Positions 35,247-43,795 are shown, counted from the stretch's first letter. The stretch: 64,000 nt of DNA from an uncultured Tessaracoccus sp. (GCF_947255005.1 NZ_CAMYFI010000004.1:1-64000), one strand, 5' to 3'. Notes: generated from the sequence alone by a model not told the origin. Made by a program: numbers and translations.

Positions 35247-35377
35247 CCCCAGGCACAGGCAACCTGTGCGGCTCAGTTCCGGATCAACTGTCACTTGCTC
35301 CCGCGCGACGAGGCACCGTCGGGAAGCAGATGACACATGATCCGCTCAGTTGCCGCACAGGTTGCACCTGCCTGGGG
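35247..35377. repeat. 131-bp imperfect palindrome upstream of tRNA-Ala
   Basis: The outer arms at 35247-35272 and 35352-35377 pair in 23 of 26 positions (left starts CCCCAGGCACAGG, right ends ACCTGCCTGGGG). Pairing resumes inward through GGATCA/TGATCC, TGTCA/TGACA and TGCT/AGCA blocks to a loop near 35312. The element could encode a structured RNA or be an inverted duplication. The rest of 35221-35470 shows no convincing gene. Confidence 0.7.
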
Positions 35378-35470
35378 GAGGTAAAGATTTCGCGACGAGC
35401 CCCTCACTGCGAGCGATTTCCCTTTCCTGGATGAGTGCGCTAATGTTCTGCGAGTCGCAAGTGCGATCTC

Positions 35471-35543
35471 GGGGCTATGGCGCAGTTGGTAGCGCGCTTC
35501 CATGGCATGGAAGAGGTCAGGGGTTCGAATCCCCTTAGCTCCA
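35471..35543 (+). tRNA. tRNA-Ala (anticodon GGC)
   Basis: A 73-base cloverleaf. The acceptor stem GGGGCTA pairs with TAGCTCC (one G-U), discriminator A. The D arm GCGCAGTTGGTAGCGC follows. The anticodon stem CTTCC/GGAAG holds the loop ATGGCAT with anticodon GGC. The T arm is GGGGTTCGAATCCCC. CCA is not encoded. Confidence 0.96.
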
Positions 35544-35703
35544 CAATTCGAGCCGACACCGACCCCATCGACGGAGCTCGCAGTATTCAACCCCACTGCT
35601 GGCGGCGAATACACTGGTGCTTGCACCCGAACCAAGCCCCCCTGCCCAGTAATGATGCGCAGATGCGCGCGTAAGCTAACTCTCATACCACTCCTCCAGC
35701 GCT

Positions 35704-36105
35704 GTGCAAGAGATGGACACCGTATTGATACTCCGAGAGCTTTCTGATCGTGACCGCGCGTTGGCGAAAGCCATGATCGCCCACGCGAACCCCACGGATG
35801 CCGACGAGCCACCGCCAAGCGCGGAACAGCGCCGACGCTGGATCGAAGCCCTGCGACGCACGACGGTGACCCACACGTGCGACTGCACACTCTGTGGCTC
35901 GGTGGAATTGGCCGACCTCGAGCAGACAAACTCATGCGCGGACACTCAGTCCCGCGTGGTACTGGGTGCGGGCACCAAGCGCGACGACGCGCTCGTCTTG
36001 CTGTTTATCGACAGCGACGTGCCGAGCTATCTGGAAACAGCGCCGCTCGGGGACGAAGCAGTGCAGTTCCCTTCCCCAGACGAACGGGTGTTCATCACGG
36101 CCTGA
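35704..36105 (+). CDS. Hypothetical small protein with a CxCxxC motif
   Basis: A 133-residue (or 130, if the ATG at 35713 is used) soluble protein. The middle has RWIEALRRTTVTHTCDCTLC with Cys-x-Cys-x2-Cys, then an acidic C-terminal half. I do not recognise a named family, though the layout resembles small uncharacterised actinobacterial proteins with a PSAEQRRRWIEAL-like helix. Neither GTG 35704 nor ATG 35713 has a strong ribosome-binding site. It ends 1 base from the convergent hemC-hemD gene. The Cys motif suggests a metal or redox site (inference). The gap 35544-35703 shows nothing. Confidence 0.6.
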   Translation: MQEMDTVLILRELSDRDRALAKAMIAHANPTDADEPPPSAEQRRRWIEALRRTTVTHTCDCTLCGSVELADLEQTNSCADTQSRVVLGAGTKRDDALVLLFIDSDVPSYLETAPLGDEAVQFPSPDERVFITA

Positions 36106-37779
36106 CTACTTGCCAGTAATCTCCTTGAGCCTCTCCACCACTGCAAGCACACCCTGGTCATCCTTCGACGGCGCCACCATCACCGGCTCGACACCACCGT
36201 CGCGAAGCACCTTAGCGGAATCGTCATCCCAGGCGACGACGGCCACCTGCTCGTTGCGTGGCAGCAAGTTCAGGAAACTCTGCGCCACCACGGGCGACGT
36301 GAGCAGGATCGCATCGTAGCGGCCGTTGTTCCAGCCCTCCAGCACCCAGTCAGCCACCTCATCGATGTCGCGCATGCGGTACACCGGCATGCGCGTGACC
36401 TCGTAGCCTCGCTCCCCCAAGCCTTCGGCTATCCGGTTGCTGAGGTCGTCGGCACAGGGCACCACTACGCGGCCTGAACCCTCCGGGAACATGGCGATGA
36501 GATTCGGGGTGCTGGCGGTACCCTCCGGGGACAGCGTGACGTGCACGCCGTAGTCTTCGAGCATCTCTCTGGTGGTGGTGCCGAGCGCCGCCACCTTGGC
36601 TCCCTCAGGCAGTTTCCAACCCAGTTCGCGCAGCGCCCAGATGGTGTGCGCCGTCGGGAATACCAGCCAATCCGCTCCATCGAAACGGTTCTCTGCGTTC
36701 GGGAGCAGCTCGGCAATCTGCAGCGGGGCCGTATCGACGTTGACGCCCTGCTCGCGGATGGAGCGAGACATGAGCCCCTCCTGGCGAGGCAGCAGCAGGT
36801 GGGGCGCGTCGGGCCCCTTCTCGTCGAGTGTGCCGGTCTCGTCGTCGTGTTCCTTCGTGAACTTCACATTCGCGAGCGCTTCCTCGTTGATGAAGCGCAT
36901 AACGTCGCGTTCCAAGAACGCATCTGCCAGCCGCGTGCCGGCTCGCTTCGCGTGCAACAACGACGTCGGCATGCCGATCTCGAGCTGTATGTGCTCGGAG
37001 CCATCGACGTTCGTCACGCACGCTTTGAAGTTGAGAATCGACTTGCGCGAAACCAGCGCCGCCACCGGCATCCGATAGTTGGCACCCAAGCGGTACATGA
37101 GGTCACGCTCGGCAGCCACGCAGATGCGCGTCTCGAGGTCTTCAATGCCTTCGAGCGCCTGAATGACCTCAGTGTCGCCGACGCGGCACTCGATGGACTT
37201 CGCGCCCTGGCCCGGTGCGGGAAGGATGGGCAGATACTCCGTCACCATCTCGGTTTTGCCCGTGCGCTCGAGGGCCGACGCGGACAACACCAGCGCGTCG
37301 AGGTCTCCCGGCTGCACGCGGGAGATGCGTTCCTCCATGGTGCCGCCGACGTCAACGAAGGTGAGGTCGGGGCACAGCCGGCGGATCTGTGCGATGCGTC
37401 GCAGAGAGGTCACACCGATGCGGGCACGCGAGGGCAAAGCAGCCAGGGGCATACGGTTCTGAGAAATCAGTGCATCGCGCCAATCGTCGCGCGCGGGCAC
37501 GGCGGCAATCACGAGGTCAGACTGGCGCTGCTCGCCGATGGGGATGTCCTTCGTGGAGTGCACGACGGCATCTACTTGCCCCTCGCGTAAGGCCGTGCGC
37601 AGTTCTGCCGCAAAGCCGCCCTGGAACGACCGTCCGTCGTGCATGTGGTTGGCGTCGGGTTCCGCGCTTGTGACCGGCACCACCTCGACGTCGTGCCCGA
37701 GCTCGCGCAAACTCTCCGCAACCTGATTGGTACGCGCCATCGCGAGGTCTGTACCTCGCGTACCTAGCTTCAGCTTCAC
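36106..37779 (-). CDS. HemC-HemD fusion: hydroxymethylbilane synthase-like and uroporphyrinogen-III synthase
   Basis: A 557-residue fusion. Residues 1-about 310 match hydroxymethylbilane synthase: LGTRGTDLAMARTNQ, HSTKDIP with catalytic Asp78, ARDDWRDALIS, TSLRRIAQIRRLCPDL and PAPGQGAKSIE. Residues about 325-557 look like HemD (LLLPRQEG, VVPCADDLSNRIA, DAILLTSPVVAQSF). The site of the dipyrromethane-cofactor Cys (GGCQVPI in E. coli) reads ANYRMPV, with Tyr235 replacing Cys. That residue is normally required to hold the cofactor, so HemC activity is doubtful. The GTG start at 37779 is chosen because AGGAGGAG lies 8 bases upstream. The gene precedes a phosphatase gene on the same strand. Confidence 0.85.
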   Translation of the reverse strand: MKLKLGTRGTDLAMARTNQVAESLRELGHDVEVVPVTSAEPDANHMHDGRSFQGGFAAELRTALREGQVDAVVHSTKDIPIGEQRQSDLVIAAVPARDDWRDALISQNRMPLAALPSRARIGVTSLRRIAQIRRLCPDLTFVDVGGTMEERISRVQPGDLDALVLSASALERTGKTEMVTEYLPILPAPGQGAKSIECRVGDTEVIQALEGIEDLETRICVAAERDLMYRLGANYRMPVAALVSRKSILNFKACVTNVDGSEHIQLEIGMPTSLLHAKRAGTRLADAFLERDVMRFINEEALANVKFTKEHDDETGTLDEKGPDAPHLLLPRQEGLMSRSIREQGVNVDTAPLQIAELLPNAENRFDGADWLVFPTAHTIWALRELGWKLPEGAKVAALGTTTREMLEDYGVHVTLSPEGTASTPNLIAMFPEGSGRVVVPCADDLSNRIAEGLGERGYEVTRMPVYRMRDIDEVADWVLEGWNNGRYDAILLTSPVVAQSFLNLLPRNEQVAVVAWDDDSAKVLRDGGVEPVMVAPSKDDQGVLAVVERLKEITGK

Positions 37780-37848
37780 CGCCGACTCCTCCTCTGGAGC
37801 TGTTTGTCCCACTCTTTCACGTTTCGCTCTCGCTCGCGCAGTACTCAC

Positions 37849-38463
37849 TTACATGTCGTGCGGTTGCGCGCCACCGAGGTTATACCCCAACAGCGTCCAG
37901 CCCACATCGTCGTGACGCAGCTCGGCCCAATGCGCGTTGCTCATGGTGCCGAGCCCCCGGCCAAGGCCTGGCAGCTCCAGCAGCGATGCCACCGTCACGC
38001 GCGTAAAGAACCCGTGCGTGGCGACGAGCACCGTCTGGTCGGAGTGCTTGGCCGCGATGTCGTGCAGCGCGCGGGTGCCCCGTCGGGCCATCTCTTCGGC
38101 GGTCTCCCCTGATTCCGAGCGACGGAAATCCTCTCCCGCGCGCAACCGCTCAACCCTCTCTGGGTGCGTCTTTGACACTTCCGCCCAGGTTTTGCCTGCC
38201 CAATCGCCCATGTCGATCTCGCCGAGCCTGGCGTCGACGTGAACCTCCAAGCCCCGCACGGAGGCAACCGTGCGAGCGGTTTCGCGCGCCCGTGACAGCG
38301 GCGACGACCACACCACGTCAAACGCATACTGGGTGAGCTCGGCGGCAACCTCCCGAGCCTGTTCGCGGCCATGCTCGCTCAACTCGACGTCGGCCTGGCC
38401 TTGCATCTTTCCTTCGCGGTTCCACAGCGTCTCGCCGTGGCGCAGCATGATGATGCGGGTCAC
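37849..38463 (-). CDS. Histidine phosphatase family protein
   Basis: A 204-residue phosphoglycerate-mutase-like phosphatase. The catalytic LRHGETLWN is at the N-terminus, with the second His in LVATHGFF and the conserved Arg/Glu in SSPLSRARETA and RLGEIDMGDW. The start is GTG at 38463, overlapping the rsfS stop (GTGA). In many actinobacteria a phosphatase of this type follows nadD-rsfS, and roles in alpha-ribazole phosphate or phosphoglycerate dephosphorylation have been proposed for relatives; the substrate here is unknown. Confidence 0.88.
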   Translation of the reverse strand: MTRIIMLRHGETLWNREGKMQGQADVELSEHGREQAREVAAELTQYAFDVVWSSPLSRARETARTVASVRGLEVHVDARLGEIDMGDWAGKTWAEVSKTHPERVERLRAGEDFRRSESGETAEEMARRGTRALHDIAAKHSDQTVLVATHGFFTRVTVASLLELPGLGRGLGTMSNAHWAELRHDDVGWTLLGYNLGGAQPHDM

Positions 38464-38825
38464 AGTTGCGGCAGTTCCAGGTCGATCGTCGGGCAGTCCT
38501 TCCACAGCCGTTCAAGGTTGTAGAGGGTGCGTTCCTCGTCGTGCTGGACGTGAATGACGACGTCGACGTAGTCGAGCAACACCCAACGGTTCTCCCTGTC
38601 GCCTTCGCGCCGCACCGGCTTGCGCCCATCCTTCAGCAGCGCTTCTTCCACCGCATCTACCAGCGCGCCGACGAGGCGCTCGTTGCCCGCCGAGATAATG
38701 AGGAACACGTCGGTGATGCTGAGTTGCTCGCTCACATCAAACGCGACGACATTCTCGCCGGATTTCTTCGACGCGGCCAGCGCCGCAGCGCGGGTGAGTG
38801 CCAATGCTTCATCAGTGGCTGTCAC
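38460..38825 (-). CDS. rsfS: Ribosomal silencing factor RsfS
   Basis: RsfS binds L14 on the 50S subunit and blocks subunit joining during starvation. The 121-residue protein has the family blocks LSITDVFLIISAGN and RWVLLDYVDVVIHVQ. The GTG start at 38825 overlaps nadD by 14 bases. nadD-rsfS adjacency is widely conserved. Confidence 0.94.
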   Translation of the reverse strand: MTATDEALALTRAAALAASKKSGENVVAFDVSEQLSITDVFLIISAGNERLVGALVDAVEEALLKDGRKPVRREGDRENRWVLLDYVDVVIHVQHDEERTLYNLERLWKDCPTIDLELPQL

Positions 38826-39480
38826 GGGGAACTCCAGAATCGGGGGCGGGGTACAAACCGCGCTTGGCGATGTACTGCACGATACCGTCAGGCACGAGAT
38901 ACCAAATGGGCATTCCCTGCTGCGTGCGCTCGCGGCAATCCGTCGACGAGATCGCCAGCGCGGGCACCTCCAGCAGCGTGACGGAATTGAGGGGAAGGTG
39001 GCTGAGGTCCTTCTTCGTGAGCGGAACGCCAGGCCTTGTCACGCCCACGAAGTGCGCGAGATCGAAGAGCTCGTCGGCGCCGCGCCAGGTGAGGATCTGA
39101 CGCACCGCATCGGCACCGGTGATGAAGAAGTAGTCGACGTCGTCGCCGCGTTCGGCGCGGAGGTCTTTCAGCGTGTCGACGGTGTAGGTGTTGCCCTCGC
39201 GGTCGATATCAACCCGTGAGACGGAGAACTGCGGATTGGATGCCGTCGCGATCACCGTCATGAGGTAACGGTCTTCCGCCAGCGAGACGTCGCGGTCCGC
39301 CTTCTGCCAGGGAATACCAGTGGGAACAAAAACCACCTCGTCGAGGCTGAAGCGCGCGGCGACCTCGGATGCGGCCACGAGGTGGCCGTGGTGGATCGGA
39401 TCGAACGTTCCACCCATCACGCCGAGGCGATAGCGGCGGGACCGCTCACTACGAGCGATGCCAAGTTCGGTTGACGTCAC
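38812..39480 (-). CDS. nadD: Nicotinate-nucleotide adenylyltransferase NadD
   Basis: NadD adenylates nicotinate mononucleotide in NAD synthesis. The 222-residue protein has the nucleotidyltransferase motif GGTFDPIHHGHL at residues about 23-34 and the second motif ISSTDCRER. The GTG start at 39480 overlaps the stop of the 44-residue upstream ORF (GTGA). It lies in the proA-small ORF-nadD-rsfS-phosphatase run. Confidence 0.95.
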   Translation of the reverse strand: MTSTELGIARSERSRRYRLGVMGGTFDPIHHGHLVAASEVAARFSLDEVVFVPTGIPWQKADRDVSLAEDRYLMTVIATASNPQFSVSRVDIDREGNTYTVDTLKDLRAERGDDVDYFFITGADAVRQILTWRGADELFDLAHFVGVTRPGVPLTKKDLSHLPLNSVTLLEVPALAISSTDCRERTQQGMPIWYLVPDGIVQYIAKRGLYPAPDSGVPRDSH

Positions 39481-39611
39481 TTCGAGTTCGGGCGCCCAGA
39501 ACCCATGCCGATCACCCAGATGAGGGCGCTCAGCAACGCAACAAATGCAACCACGCCTGCGAGCACGGGGGGCAGGCCTTCGGTCGAAGCTTCGAGCAGC
39601 ACAAGATTCAT
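39477..39611 (-). CDS. Small single-pass membrane protein (44 aa) coupled to nadD
   Basis: The frame starts at ATG 39611 and ends at TGA 39479-39477, which overlaps the nadD GTG (GTGA). The product begins MNLVLLEASTEG and has one hydrophobic segment of about 20 residues (PPVLAGVVAFVALLSALIW), then a short basic tail ending RPNSK. The ribosome-binding site is weak. The stop/start overlap and the membrane-like sequence in an otherwise tight operon argue that it is real. The function is unknown. Confidence 0.65.
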   Translation of the reverse strand: MNLVLLEASTEGLPPVLAGVVAFVALLSALIWVIGMGSGRPNSK

Positions 39612-39629
39612 GGGCAGCACATTATCGAA

Positions 39630-40871
39630 TCACGAGCGGATTTGCCCTGATCCTTCGACGATGTACTTCGTCGAGGTCATCTCCGGCAGCGCCATCGGCC
39701 CGCGTGCGTGCAGTTTCTGCGTCGAGATGCCGATCTCGGCGCCGAAGCCGAACTCGCCACCGTCGACGAAGCGGCTCGACGCATTCACCAACACCGCAGC
39801 CGCATCGACTCCAGCGACGAAAGCCGCGATTGCGCGTCGAGATTCAGAAACGATCGTCTCGGAATGGCCCGTGGTGTGCTGGCGGATGTGCTCGACGGCC
39901 GCGTCGACGCTGCCTACCACTTTCACCGCGATGTCGAGCGCGAGGTACTCGGTGTCGAAGTCCTCGTCGGTGGCGGGGACGACGTCGGAAGCATACCGAC
40001 GCACCTCGTCACCGCCGTGCACCGTCACGCCGGCGTCGGCCAGAGCCGCGAGCGCGGCGGGGAGGAATTCATCGGCGATATCCGCGTGGACGAGGAGCGT
40101 CTCGGCGGCATTGCAGACGCTGGGGCGTTGGGTCTTGGCGTTGAGGAGGATCTCGAGCGCCATGCGCTGATCGGCTGCGGCATCAACGTAGAGGTGGCAG
40201 TTGCCCGTGCCGGTTGCGATGACGGGCACCGTCGCACCCTCGACCACAGCATCAATGAGGCTCGCTCCCCCGCGCGGGATTAGCACGTCGACGATGCCTC
40301 GCGCCGTCATCATCTCCGACGTGATCTCACGGCCGCCTTCGACGAGGTGCACCGCGTCCGGTGTGATCCCCGCGGCCTCGAGACCTCGTCGGAGTGCCGC
40401 GACAGTGACACGGTTCGATTCGAGCGCCGAGCTGGAACCGCGCAGCAACACCGCGTTGCCGGACTTCAGCGCGATGCCGGCGGCGTCGGCGGTGACGTTC
40501 GGGCGCGCCTCATAAATGATGCCGAGCACCCCGAGCGGTACGCGCACTTGGCTGACGCTCACACCATTGGGCAGCTTCCAGCCGCGGACCACGTCGCCCA
40601 CTGGATCTGGAAGTGCGGCGAGTTGCCGCAGCCCGGCGGCCATCGCGTCGATGCGGGCATCTGACAACGAGAGTCGGTCCAGCATCGCTTGGGCTGTGCC
40701 CTGTTGCCTGGCGCGGTCCACGTCGCGAGCGTTGGCGTCGAGCAGTTCCTGCTTGGCGTCGAGGAGGGCGTCGGCCATCTCGTGCAGCGCGGCATCCTTC
40801 GATGCGCGATCGAGCGTGGCAAGCGAGAACGATGCGCGACGGGCCGCCAGCCCCTGGTCTTGGAACGTCAT
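39630..40871 (-). CDS. proA: Glutamate-5-semialdehyde dehydrogenase (gamma-glutamyl phosphate reductase)
   Basis: ProA reduces gamma-glutamyl phosphate in the second step of proline synthesis. The 413-residue aldehyde-dehydrogenase-fold protein has VPLGVLGIIYEARPNVT, GNAVLLRGSSSALESN and the catalytic Cys in RPSVCNAAETLL. Partner gene proB is normally adjacent but lies 6.2 kb upstream at 47075; a PQ-loop gene, repeats, a proB remnant and a sugar importer separate them. nadD follows downstream through the small ORF. Confidence 0.95.
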   Translation of the reverse strand: MTFQDQGLAARRASFSLATLDRASKDAALHEMADALLDAKQELLDANARDVDRARQQGTAQAMLDRLSLSDARIDAMAAGLRQLAALPDPVGDVVRGWKLPNGVSVSQVRVPLGVLGIIYEARPNVTADAAGIALKSGNAVLLRGSSSALESNRVTVAALRRGLEAAGITPDAVHLVEGGREITSEMMTARGIVDVLIPRGGASLIDAVVEGATVPVIATGTGNCHLYVDAAADQRMALEILLNAKTQRPSVCNAAETLLVHADIADEFLPAALAALADAGVTVHGGDEVRRYASDVVPATDEDFDTEYLALDIAVKVVGSVDAAVEHIRQHTTGHSETIVSESRRAIAAFVAGVDAAAVLVNASSRFVDGGEFGFGAEIGISTQKLHARGPMALPEMTSTKYIVEGSGQIRS

Positions 40872-40900
40872 GCCCGCATTCTAGGGGCAGCGCAGCAGGG

Positions 40901-41524
40901 TCAGGCAGCCACTTGCATGGGCACCGGCTGCGCGGCGCGCCGCAGCGACACCTTGCGATGCATGAAATACGCGACCACGAGCCCACAAACAAGCGTCTGA
41001 GCGGAGGCATTAACGCGCATGGCCCACTCCACACCCAGCCAGCCGTAGCTCATCCACATGGCCTGCGCCCCGAGATTCAGCAGGAGATACTCGACAGACA
41101 CGCCCGCCAAGTCGGACGCGCGACGCATGGTGCGCAACTGCGCGAGCTGACCGAGCACCGGAGAGATCGCGGCAACCGTGCCGAATGCGGCCGCGCCGGC
41201 GTAGGAGTCAATGAGGCAGAAACCCACACCCGCCAGCATCGGCATGACGAACACAGGTGCAATCGGGAGGCGCTCGTTGTGACGGATCAGCACGAGAATG
41301 CCGACTTGCATCACACCAAGAATGAGCGTCGGCCACGCGATGGCCATCTGGCCTGTCCAGAAGCCGTGGAAGGTCCATGCGATCGATCCGAGCAGGCTCA
41401 GCTGCCACAGATGTGTGGACACACCCGTCGTGATTCGGGTACGCAAAATCTTGAGAAACTGCGGAAGGGCAGTGGCTGTGCCGAGCAGTGCTGCGAGCCA
41501 AGAAAGGGCTACAACGAGATTCAT
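40901..41524 (-). CDS. PQ-loop/SWEET-like membrane protein
   Basis: A 207-residue protein with about seven hydrophobic segments. Two PQ-loop-type repeats can be seen: ATALPQFLKILRTR with WTFHGF at residues about 17-50, and the degenerate SPVLGQLAQLRTMRR with MWMSYGW later. PQ-loop proteins include SWEET sugar and other small-molecule transporters; the substrate is unknown. The ATG at 41524 has GGAAGCG upstream. It may be an older insertion between proA and proB. Confidence 0.75.
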   Translation of the reverse strand: MNLVVALSWLAALLGTATALPQFLKILRTRITTGVSTHLWQLSLLGSIAWTFHGFWTGQMAIAWPTLILGVMQVGILVLIRHNERLPIAPVFVMPMLAGVGFCLIDSYAGAAAFGTVAAISPVLGQLAQLRTMRRASDLAGVSVEYLLLNLGAQAMWMSYGWLGVEWAMRVNASAQTLVCGLVVAYFMHRKVSLRRAAQPVPMQVAA

Positions 41525-41677
41525 GTTCCACGCTTCCAAAGGGACGAAGAAACGCTTGATTCCGAGAGGAAACTAGACCTGTTTTCGCGGTTTGTAAAAT
41601 CGGCGACAACACCTGGCAAAAGGCCTAGCCAGAAGGGCACTGAAGGGCGTCGATTCGACGTGCTGTCTGCGCCCTTC

Positions 41678-41791
41678 TCGGCGGTTGAGCAACCGCTCGC
41701 CTCGGCGGTTGAGTAACGCCCGCAGGGCGCGTATCGAAACCACACCACGCATCTCGAGACGCGCCTACGGCGCTACTCGATGATCGGGTGG
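41678..41791. repeat. Second cluster of hairpin-cored repeats
   Basis: A partial unit (41678-41696), a unit at 41704-41743 and a unit at 41751-41791 lie next to each other. In reverse complement the second reads GGTTTCGATACG, a palindrome (CGCCCTGCGGGCG), then TTACTCAACCGCC, matching the repeats at 111-309. The third keeps CTCGAGACG and CTACTCGATGA around CGCCTACGGCG. Upstream, AGAAGGGC (about 41631) and GCCCTTCT (about 41671) can also pair. Bases 41525-41677 and 41792-41834 show no gene. Confidence 0.7.
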
Positions 41792-41834
41792 TGACGCACG
41801 TCAGAACAGACGGCTCAACGACCTACGCCACCCC

Positions 41835-42115
41835 TCAGAGCAAGATGAGCAGAGCGCGGTGCACCACCGGCCCGTGCATGCCCAGAGCCCCGTCTGCGGC
41901 GCCGTTGCTGAGCGCGTCGAGCAGCTCGTGCGAGCCGTGGCCGGCGAATTCGCGGGCGAAGACGCCGTCGTCGGGGCCGATGATCTCGATGGGGTCGCCT
42001 TCCTCAAAGGCCCCCTCAACGTGCGTGACGCCCACCTGTAGCAAGGACGCGTGCTGTCTCGTGATGGCGATGACAGCGATCGGCGGGCTCGCGGTGGGAG
42101 GGGCCGTGTGGGCAC
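41835..42115 (-). pseudogene. Remnant of proB 3' end (PUA domain)
   Basis: Read on the minus strand, this segment encodes about 80 residues that match the C-terminus of the intact ProB at 47075, differing at roughly 19 of 80 positions by eye. Shared blocks are GAFEEGDPIE, FAGHGSHEL and ALGMHGPVVHR, and both end LLILL at a stop. It has no start codon or kinase domain, and similarity fades near 42115, beside the DUF624 stop at 42131. It is a broken copy of the PUA domain and marks one edge of the inserted importer cluster. Confidence 0.85.
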
Positions 42116-42130
42116 TGGCGACGCAACCGA

Positions 42131-42754
42131 TCACGCAGCTGCCGATGGAAGCGCTCGGGCAAGCAGCACCGCGTTGACGAACGCGAGCAAAGCAAACCCC
42201 ACCACGAACATCAGGGGCAGCACGAAGCGCCACCCGCCGTCGACGAGCCACAGTAGCAACAGCGGCACCCCGGCTGCTGCCAGCCCGACGACACCCCTCG
42301 GCAGTCGAACGAAGGCCAGCACCAACGCCAACCGGACCGCGCGCCCAAGTGGCATGCCCTCCCCGATAAGCGGAAACAACCACCACGCCCACAGCGCCAC
42401 GACGAGCAGCCCTGTAACCACGAGCGCCTGGACGACGATGACCGCGGGTGACTGCGGAAAGGCCCCGAGGACCCCATACTCCCACACGAGCAGCACGGTG
42501 AGTGCCAGCACAAGGAGCCAGGCCAGTGTCGCGCCCCGCCAGCTAGTGCGCAGATGCTGCCAGAAACGACGCGACACCCTCGGCCCCTGCTCGCGCGCCA
42601 CCTCCACCATCGTGGCTTGCATGGCCGTCCACGCCGCACCTGCCGTGACCACCGGAAGGCAGCACGCGAGGAAGAGCAGGTTCAGCACCACAGCATCGGC
42701 GAACTGGGAGATAGCCTGCGCCAGTGGCGAATCGGGGCCGAGCCTGGATCTCAT
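42131..42754 (-). CDS. YesL-like (DUF624) membrane protein
   Basis: A 207-residue membrane protein with five to six hydrophobic segments. The region FADAVVLNLLFLACCLPVV near the N-terminus is the hallmark of DUF624/YesL proteins, which often accompany CUT1 sugar importers; their role is unknown. The ATG at 42754 overlaps the LacI-family stop (ATGA), which fixes the start. It is the last gene of the importer operon and ends 16 bases before the proB remnant. Confidence 0.85.
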   Translation of the reverse strand: MRSRLGPDSPLAQAISQFADAVVLNLLFLACCLPVVTAGAAWTAMQATMVEVAREQGPRVSRRFWQHLRTSWRGATLAWLLVLALTVLLVWEYGVLGAFPQSPAVIVVQALVVTGLLVVALWAWWLFPLIGEGMPLGRAVRLALVLAFVRLPRGVVGLAAAGVPLLLLWLVDGGWRFVLPLMFVVGFALLAFVNAVLLARALPSAAA

Positions 42755-43791
42755 CTGACCGGGCCGAGTGATGCGTTGTGCACCAGCGGTGCCGGTACGA
42801 CGACATGGCGATGCGACTGGCCGTGGTCGATCTGCGCGAACAGCAGATCGCACGCCGTGGCGGCCATGTCCTGCAGCGGTTGCGCAATCGTCGCCAGCTC
42901 CGGGTGAACCCAGCAGGACTGCTCGATCCCATCGAATCCGACGACGGCGAAGTCCTCGGGGATCTTGAGCCCCCGCTCCATGATCGCCTTGTGCGCCCCG
43001 AGCGCGATCGTGTCCGAGGCAGCACAGATGGCGGTGGCGTCGGTACCACGCTCGAGCAGCTCAGATGTGAGCCGATGTCCGTAGTCAAAGGTGTAGTACT
43101 GCGAACGGTCGGTCTCCTCATACAGCTGCAGCTCCGGTCCGCAGGGCAGCCCCACCCGCTCCATTGCACGCACGAAGGCCTGCAGCCGCACGGCTCCGGC
43201 GGAGTGTTCCTCCGGCGGCATACCGACGTAGGCGATGCGCCGGTGTCCCAGATCAACCAACGACTGCACTTGCAGTGCCACTGCGGCCTCGTCGTCGACA
43301 CGCACAGAGCTGTAGGTGGCCTCGTCAACCCCTTCGAGCCGGGGCGTGGTGAGCAGCACGAACGGCAGCGTGATCGAGTTGACCTGTGCCGGTGACGGGT
43401 TGACCGTCCCGCCCAGTAGAAGCAGCCCGGCCGGTTTGTCGATCTCGACGACACGTCCGGCGCTCGCGTACTCATCTGCGGTGTGGGGCACACGAACCGT
43501 CTCGAAGGTGAATCCGTGCTGACGGATGAGCGTCTCCAGATGGTCTCCCAATGCCTGGAACATCGGATTGGTGGGGCCCTTCATCAGCGCTGAGATGGCC
43601 CGCGGATTCTGCTTGACCTTCAACGACCTGGCATGGGGGTTCGGGGTGAAGTCCAGACGTTTCGCGACCTCGAGGATGCGTGCGCGAGTCTCGTCGGACA
43701 GGCCCGGTTGATCGTTGAGCGCCCGGGAGACCGAGGTCAATCCGACGCCGGCCTCCCTGGCGATGTCCTTGATGGTGGCCCGGGAGGTCAA
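42751..43791 (-). CDS. LacI-family transcriptional regulator
   Basis: A 346-residue regulator. The N-terminal helix-turn-helix reads TIKDIAREAGVGLTSVSRALN (residues about 6-25), followed by the hinge and the periplasmic-binding-type effector domain. The start appears to be TTG at 43791, with AAGGGGTGAG just upstream and 4 bases after the permease stop. It should repress the importer through the two operators at 46966-46977 and 47036-47047. The ligand is unknown, probably the transported sugar. Confidence 0.9.
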   Translation of the reverse strand: MTSRATIKDIAREAGVGLTSVSRALNDQPGLSDETRARILEVAKRLDFTPNPHARSLKVKQNPRAISALMKGPTNPMFQALGDHLETLIRQHGFTFETVRVPHTADEYASAGRVVEIDKPAGLLLLGGTVNPSPAQVNSITLPFVLLTTPRLEGVDEATYSSVRVDDEAAVALQVQSLVDLGHRRIAYVGMPPEEHSAGAVRLQAFVRAMERVGLPCGPELQLYEETDRSQYYTFDYGHRLTSELLERGTDATAICAASDTIALGAHKAIMERGLKIPEDFAVVGFDGIEQSCWVHPELATIAQPLQDMAATACDLLFAQIDHGQSHRHVVVPAPLVHNASLGPVR

Positions 43792-43795
43792 GAGC

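Noticed and set aside
41788..42177. A plus-strand frame over the proB remnant
   Set aside because: The minus strand encodes the recognisable ProB C-terminus; the plus product is low in complexity.
41835..42485. A full gene covering the ProB-like fragment
   Set aside because: Upstream of about 42115 the frame runs through the DUF624 gene and loses ProB similarity, so it is a fragment only.
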